A stretch of 36,620 nucleotides of DNA from positions 1 through 36,620 of the forward strand of contig MNCI01020579.1 in assembly GCA_015680685.1 (NCBI GenBank), given 5' to 3'. How positions within the stretch are numbered: position 1 is the first letter of the stretch; each line of letters opens with the position of its first letter. Positions 31,513-36,620 of this stretch are shown here, in pieces. The stretch comes from Gnetum montanum. Its lineage: Eukaryota > Streptophyta > Gnetopsida > Gnetales > Gnetaceae. The position numbers and the translations under genes are program-made. A model generated the notes under the pieces. That model was given only the letters and a program-made list of their open reading frames with translations, searched no databases and was not told the DNA's origin.

Positions 31513-33441
31513 ATGTCTCCTTCTTCGTATGAAAGTGTTTCACCACCTAGGTCTGATACAAGAAACCATCGGAGGCGTAGTACACATGATAATCTACCAA
31601 TCCCCCAACAATTCCATGTGGTATATATTCATCTTAATGAATATGTACCAAAATTTACCTTTGTCCTCCATCAAGGTGAACAATTACATTGGCAAGACTT
31701 AGAACGTAACATAGTGTTACCTCCTTATTGCTTAGTCCCGAGTATGCTTCTTCGTGATCTCACATGAATTGGTATGTAGCACTTACATGATGAGTATGTT
31801 GTGCATGATCATGACTCAAGAGAGTATCAACCCATAGAGGCACAACACCAAAGGAACTTATAGTAGGAGAGATGTCATGAATATGTGAAGGGAAAGTTGT
31901 TGCAGAATGTCCCACATGTCCTAAGCAAAAATGAGGATGATGAACCTGCCTTAGGTAGTCACCTACATAATGATTTTCCTATTGTTGACTTTGGTCAACG
32001 GGTTGTGTATTAGAATCTTTACTCAACTATCCATAACCTAGATTCTGGTACTAACAAACACAAAGGATCTAAAAAAGGAACACAAACACATGACAAAGGT
32101 GGACATTTCGATCATAGCTACGATCAGGGTCGTGAGCACTGAAGAGAAGGAAGCAGGCACCAACGTGGTGATGGTTCTCCTTCTTCTTCACCTTCATCAT
32201 CTCCTTTGGGATCTGGACACAGTCACAAGGAAAAAGACCATGAGGATAAGTGTAAGAAAAAAGGAAGTAATAGATAAAGTAGTCAAGAAAGGGGAGAAGG
32301 GCACTCTAGAGAATCACAACATAGAAGAAGGGAGAGTAGGGAATGACATAGGCATCATAGATGCCATAGACAGGACGATCATGATGAACCCCTACTTGCT
32401 ACTTGAAGTATCTTAGACATAACCAAGGCTGTTAGAATCCCAAAAAAGCACGAAAAATATAGTAGTATCAAGATATTAGACATGAACAATATCCTATGAT
32501 TTGAAGGGGGATACAACGCTAATCCTCAAAATCATCTACAAGCATTCCATGATGCATGTGCCTTGCAAAACATAGAAAGAGAATGGAAAAAACTTAAGTT
32601 GTTTCTATAGACAATAGTCAAAGAAGCGAAAAGCTAGTACCAGTCCTTAGAATCAGAATCCATTAATAGGTGGAATACCATGTTAGAACTGTTTAATGAT
32701 AAGTATCAGACGTACTCCTGAGTGTCCAACCTATGGAAGCAAATCCAAGGATGGAAAAATTGAGGTCATGAACCCTTGGATACTACCATGGGCCAATATT
32801 ATGCACTATTACATCATTGTCCTAGCCATGGTTATTCATAGAGGGATCAACTATGCCATCTCATGGATGGGCTTAGGCATGAAACAAGAAGAACCCTTAC
32901 GATGTATGCCCAATGAAGACTATATGAGCTTAGGTCCCATCAAATTCAAAGACTATTGGAGCAAGTTGCTAAGGAAGAAAGTGAGTTAAGAAAAAGAGAG
33001 AGTGAAGAAGAATATAATAGGGATCCTTCCCTTTGAAATAGGGGAGTGAAATTTTATCACGATTAAGAAGATTCACCACTTGAAGAGATGGTAAATAGGA
33101 AAACTTTTCCTATCCAAAAATTAGCATCGGATGTATCAGAAAAGGTAGATCGAATGTGGGACTCCCTGGATGATAGATTTCAAACTATTCTCAAAATAGT
33201 GGAGGAGTCTAGAGAGCAAGGTAGTGGTCAGAAAAAAAGAAAAAATAGAGAAGCTGAACATGCACGTATCAAGGGTAAGGGAAAGGTTGCCATCATTGAA
33301 GAGGTTGTGGAATTAAATATAGGCAATGATAGTGGATTCAAGATATGCCAATATGACCATCCTAAAGGATGTTTCCCTATAATCTCCCATTTGCAGGAGT
33401 CTGGGGTGTATGCACTCAACCCACGATTAAACAAAAGATAA
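31513..33441 (+). pseudogene. Gag of element D
   Basis: ATG at 31513 (MSPSSYESVSPP) opens the N-terminal part. From about 31865 to 32720 a single frame with about seven stops holds first a linker, then a region rich in Ser, Arg, His, Lys and Glu (about 32060-32390, for example GSPSSSPSSSPLGSGHSHKE), then the capsid-like core: FEGGYNANPQNHLQAFHDAC (about 32499-32560), LKLFL, YQSLESESINRWNTMLELFN (about 32638-32697) and KYQ. After a frameshift come a charged helical part (EESELRKRESEEEYNRD, about 32973-33025) and the open stretch 33088-33441. The pattern -GG-NP--HL--F with W-Y-SL--SI--W is the retrotransposon gag domain. No CCHC zinc knuckle is visible. Confidence 0.8.
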
Positions 33442-33849
33442 ACACCCTAAAGGTTACCTTATCCCCAAGGTAACCCAAGATAGTTCCACCAACCATTAAC
33501 ATATTATACAAGTGGAACTCCACAACAACCAATTGAGCAATATTAACAATGGCAGCACCCACAATCATGGGGAATTCCACCACCAAGGCAACAGTATCAT
33601 TATTGGTAACCTAACCCATATGGATATTACGTGCAGCACCCAATCTCTCCATGTGACTCTACTAGTCATGTTACTCCTCAACATCACTACCAAGCCTACA
33701 AGTATTATAGGACTCCTTCCACTAGGGGTGATGTTCCACAAACATACCACCCTTGTCATCCGGTTGCACCTCTTCCATCCTTAACTCCATTACCCCTTGC
33801 TCCAGCTATGCAAGGTGAAATCCCTACTCAGCCACAACAACATAATGCC

Positions 33850-34626
33850 ACAAGGACTATTAACTCTTAACCTGCTATTGGTTCTGATGACCACATGAAA
33901 AAAAGACCTTTCTTTAGAACCAATAGTCCAACTAAGCCCTTGCAATCACAAGCGGCCAATTATCCAACTGCCTCATTATAGCTTGAAGCTTCAAAGCTCC
34001 TTTCAGCTCAAAAATCATGCTCAACACATATAGTCATGTTAACTCATGCCGTCACCAATTGGATAAAAGCTGGCCATATTCCTAGGAAATTATCTAATCT
34101 AGGAAGTCCTCTAATATACTTACAAATTATTGGGAATGATCCATGAAAAGCTATTTTGGATTTAGGTTCTGGTGTCAATTTAATCTCTCACGAAATGTAT
34201 AGGGCCTGGAACTTGCCTCCATTGAAAAAGAGAAACATCCATTTAGAGCTGGCTGACCAGTCCATCACTGTCCCATTGGGACTAGTGGAGGACATTGTCA
34301 CCACTATTTGTGGGTGGTCATACCAAACTGACTTCCTAGTGATTCAGGTGAACAACGATAAGGGGGATTTCCCAATCATCATGAAAAGGGCATGGCTAAG
34401 CACCATCCATGCATGCCTAGGAATCCATGATCTTTCCATAAAAATATCAAAGGAAAACACATTCAGGAAGATCGAGAAGAAGAAAGTTACATGCATCACA
34501 TATAGTGACAGAGGGTGCAATTGCATGCAAAGGTCATGGTTTTTGCAAAGTTTAACATTACTTGCATGCAATCAATGTGCACTAGTGATTAACATACAAA
34601 GATTCCTATATGCAGCAGTCACGTGA
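33850..34626 (+). pseudogene. Aspartic protease of element D
   Basis: After a Pro/Gln/Tyr/His-rich linker (33480-33870), the protease reads ILDLGSGVNLISHEMYRAW (34152-34208), where DLGASVNLMP is the Athila active-site form; D-L-G with the catalytic Asp is kept. LELADQSITVPLGLVEDI (about 34243-34296) is the flap region and DFPIIMKRAWLSTIHACLGI (about 34366-34425) matches the ILGRPFL-T stretch. The frame 34156-34626 is open for 156 codons with no stop, unusually well kept for this element. Confidence 0.85.
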
Positions 34627-34639
34627 TAGGAAGGCACCC

Positions 34640-36330
34640 AGTGGCCGATAGTTGATCAAGAAAGTAGTTCAATCATATGCATTGAACCAATTGAGGGTTT
34701 AACTTGTAGTTACATTAATAGCATAGACACATTAGAGAAAGTCCACCACCAATTTCCAAGTCTTAGCCTTGAAAATATCAACTGGGGGAAGTTGGAAATC
34801 CCTAAGAAATTTAAGCAGGAGACCCTTGAGTTGAAACCATTGCCCACTGATATCGAATACATGTTTCTTAAAAATGGAAAACTGGTAATTATTAATGCAA
34901 AGTTTGCTCCTCAACAAAAAGAAAGATTGCTGAAGGTAATAAATAAATCATCTAAAGCCTTTTCTTTGTCATATCCCAAACTAACTAGAATAGATCTTAG
35001 GATATGCTGACATAGAATTTACATTGACTCCTCCATGAAGCCTTGAGGACAACTACAAAGGTGATTGAACCCAAAGCTGAAGTAAGTGGTTAAGGAAGAA
35101 ATCGAATAGCCTCTCAAGCCTGGGTTCATATACCCCATTGTTGATAACAAATGGGTTAGCCCCTTAGTTATTGTGCCTAAAAAGGGAGGTAAATAGAGGG
35201 TATGGATAGATTTCAGCTACTAAACATGGCAACATTTAAAGACCACTTTCCATTGTCATTCATTGACCAATTCTTAGACACCACCGCAGGGCATCGATAC
35301 TATAGTTTTCCAGATGGGTACATTGGATACAACCAAATAAAAATAGCCCTAGAAGACCAAGCCAAGACTACATTCACTAGTCCTTGGGAAATTTTTGCAT
35401 ATAAAAAATGCCATTTGGCTTGTGCAATGCCCCTACAACATTTCAATGCTTAGTTCTAAGAATATTCTAGTAGTAGATAGGAAATGGTGTGGAAGTCTTC
35501 ATGGATGACTTCTCCACCTACGGAGCAAACTATGATCAAGCCTTGGACCTGTTAAAGCAAGTGCTAAAAAGATGTGTAGAAACCAATTTGAGGCTTAACT
35601 AGTAGAAAATCCATTTGATGGTCCAAGAATACATAGTACTAGGACATAAAATCTCACACACAGGGATTGCGGTAGACCCCAAGAAAATCAAAGTTATCCA
35701 AGGAATTACCCATTAACTCAAAACTGTCAAAGATATCTGGTCATTCCTTGGAATAATTAGCTACTATAGCAGATTTATAGATAACTTTTCAAATGTTTCC
35801 AAACCATTGGTGGAACTAACGAAAAAGGACATACCTTTTGAATTGGCCAGGGAATGTGAATGAGCTTTCCAAGCTATAAAAAAAATCTTGTAGAAACACC
35901 TATTCTACAAGCTCCTAACTAGTCTAGACTATTTCACATAATGACTAATGCATTCAACTATGTCTTAGGAGCTACACTTACATAGTTAGATGACCAAAAA
36001 CATCTATATTACATCCATTGTATAAGTAGAAGTATCACTGGTGCACAACTTAACTACACTATGATAGAGAAAGAATTAATGATTTTACTGTTTACACTAG
36101 AAAATTTTAGGCACTATGTATTAGGTTACAAAGTATATATACATATAGATCATAGTGCAATCTAGTTCCTCATGAATAAGCCAATGGTAAGTCCTCATAT
36201 CATATGATGGCTTGTAATCTTACAAGAGTTTGATTTAACGATGATTGATTGTAAAGGCACCGAGAACATAGTTGTCGATCATTTATCTCGGTCACAATGG
36301 GACAACAAGAAGGATGAGTATCCAATTTCT
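34640..36330 (+). pseudogene. Reverse transcriptase and RNase H of element D
   Basis: LKNGKLVIINAKFAPQQKER (about 34870-34925), LKPGFIYPIVDNKWVSPLVI (about 35113-35172), MATFKDHFPLSFIDQFLDTT (35226-35285), GYNQIKIALEDQAKTTFTS (about 35328-35383) and FMDDFSTYG (35498-35524) give RT; both catalytic aspartates are kept. Connection: VDPKKIKVIQGI (about 35670), DIWSFLGIISYYSRFIDNFS (about 35734-35793). RNase H: MIEKELMILLFTLENFRHYV (36061-36120), ILQEFDLTMIDCKGTENIVV (about 36217-36276), DHLSRSQWDN. Stops include three TAG in a row at 35468-35476, where copy A has CAG, CAA and TAG. Confidence 0.9.
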
Positions 36331-36429
36331 GATCATTTCCCTAATGAATTCCTCTTTGTTGGTGTAGTGAATAATCAATCACCCATGGAGACAAATTGGT
36401 ATAGTAGCATTCGTACCTATCTCCTTACC

Positions 36430-36620
36430 CAACAAACACCACAAGAGTTAGACCTTAAGAAGAAACAATAGTTTCTTCACCGAGCCAAGTACTTTATGGA
36501 GATCAATGGGGAACTTTACAAAGTATGCCCCAATGGCTTGGTTTGATGGTGTTTTCTCAATATAGATCAACTGTGAGTTCTCCAAGATACTCATGAGGGT
36601 CCTTGTGAGGGTTATTATCC
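36430..36620 (+). pseudogene. Integrase N-terminus of element D, cut by the window end
   Basis: FLHRAKYFMEINGELYKVCP (about 36472-36530) and DTHEGPCEGYY (about 36586-36618) are the start of the zinc-binding module (H-x-G-x-x-G--- pattern). The rest lies beyond base 36620. Confidence 0.8.

Larger units (their letters stand above)
11115..36620 (+). mobile_element. Athila-like element D, 3' end outside the window, host of nested element E
   Basis: Its 5' LTR is split at 11347/30751 by element E. After the LTR come a primer binding site (31376-31393), gag, protease, RT, RNase H and the first part of integrase, all on the plus strand. Pol aligns with 1-1990 at a nearly constant offset (34622 at the start, 34623 at the end), so the two copies differ mostly by substitution. 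Without E the visible part is about 6.1 kb. Confidence 0.88.

Noticed and set aside
33512-33784. Separate small gene before the protease of D
   Set aside because: Pro/His/Tyr-rich reading in several frames is what a gag-protease linker gives; no independent support.
1-36620. Host genes, tRNA or rRNA genes
   Set aside because: Apart from the antisense gene inside E, no exon series, tRNA cloverleaf or rRNA segment was recognised. Without a covariance-model search, a tRNA relic cannot be excluded.

Overview
This window looks like a repeat-rich intergenic stretch of a large plant nuclear genome. I infer a gymnosperm, most likely a conifer, because it is packed with long, old, decayed LTR retrotransposons nested in one another, with no intact host gene and no rRNA or tRNA gene that I could see. 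Species cannot be told from the sequence. Nearly every coding stretch is broken by stops that look like C-to-T or G-to-A decay of Gln, Trp and Arg codons.

Layout. (1) 1-8622 is the 3' part of an Athila-like Ty3/gypsy element (A): decayed RT and RNase H, a truncated integrase, a non-coding spacer with an internal promoter-like segment, a long extra ORF (4461-7437: a plant-transposon-protein-like domain plus a coiled coil), a polypurine tract (7669-7683) and a 3' LTR (7684-8622). (2) 8623-11114 is mostly unassigned, but holds an inverted LTR of the same family at about 10140-10860. (3) A second Athila-like element (D) begins at 11115. Its 5' LTR is split: the first part is 11115-11347 and the rest is 30751-31371, followed by a decayed tRNA-Asp-type primer binding site (31376-31393), gag, protease, RT, RNase H and the start of integrase, running off the window at 36620. 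(4) Lodged in that LTR is a 19.4-kb Tat/Ogre-lineage element (E, 11348-30745) with LTRs of about 2.3 kb, gag-pro (14596-18072), RT, RNase H, a second RNase H and integrase (23741-26712).

The most interesting structure is inside element E. Between protease and RT lies a 5.7-kb intron-like interval (18073-23740, with a good CAG acceptor), the place where Ogre elements carry a spliced intron. In this interval, on the opposite strand, sits what looks like a complete multi-exon gene: its own TATA box and G-box/ABRE (23156-23245), a first ATG at 23009 and six exons down to 18677 bounded by GT-AG sites, with reading phase kept across three of five introns. Its second and third exons resemble an FCP1/NLI-interacting-factor (HAD phosphatase) domain whose catalytic aspartates are lost; a roughly 350-residue unrecognised domain and an acidic domain follow. 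About 30-bp minisatellites with a shared core (CCTTAAACTAGCA) lie on both sides of this gene and again downstream of integrase.

None of the elements can be active as they stand. A few single-N joints and a 173-N gap mark assembly problems.
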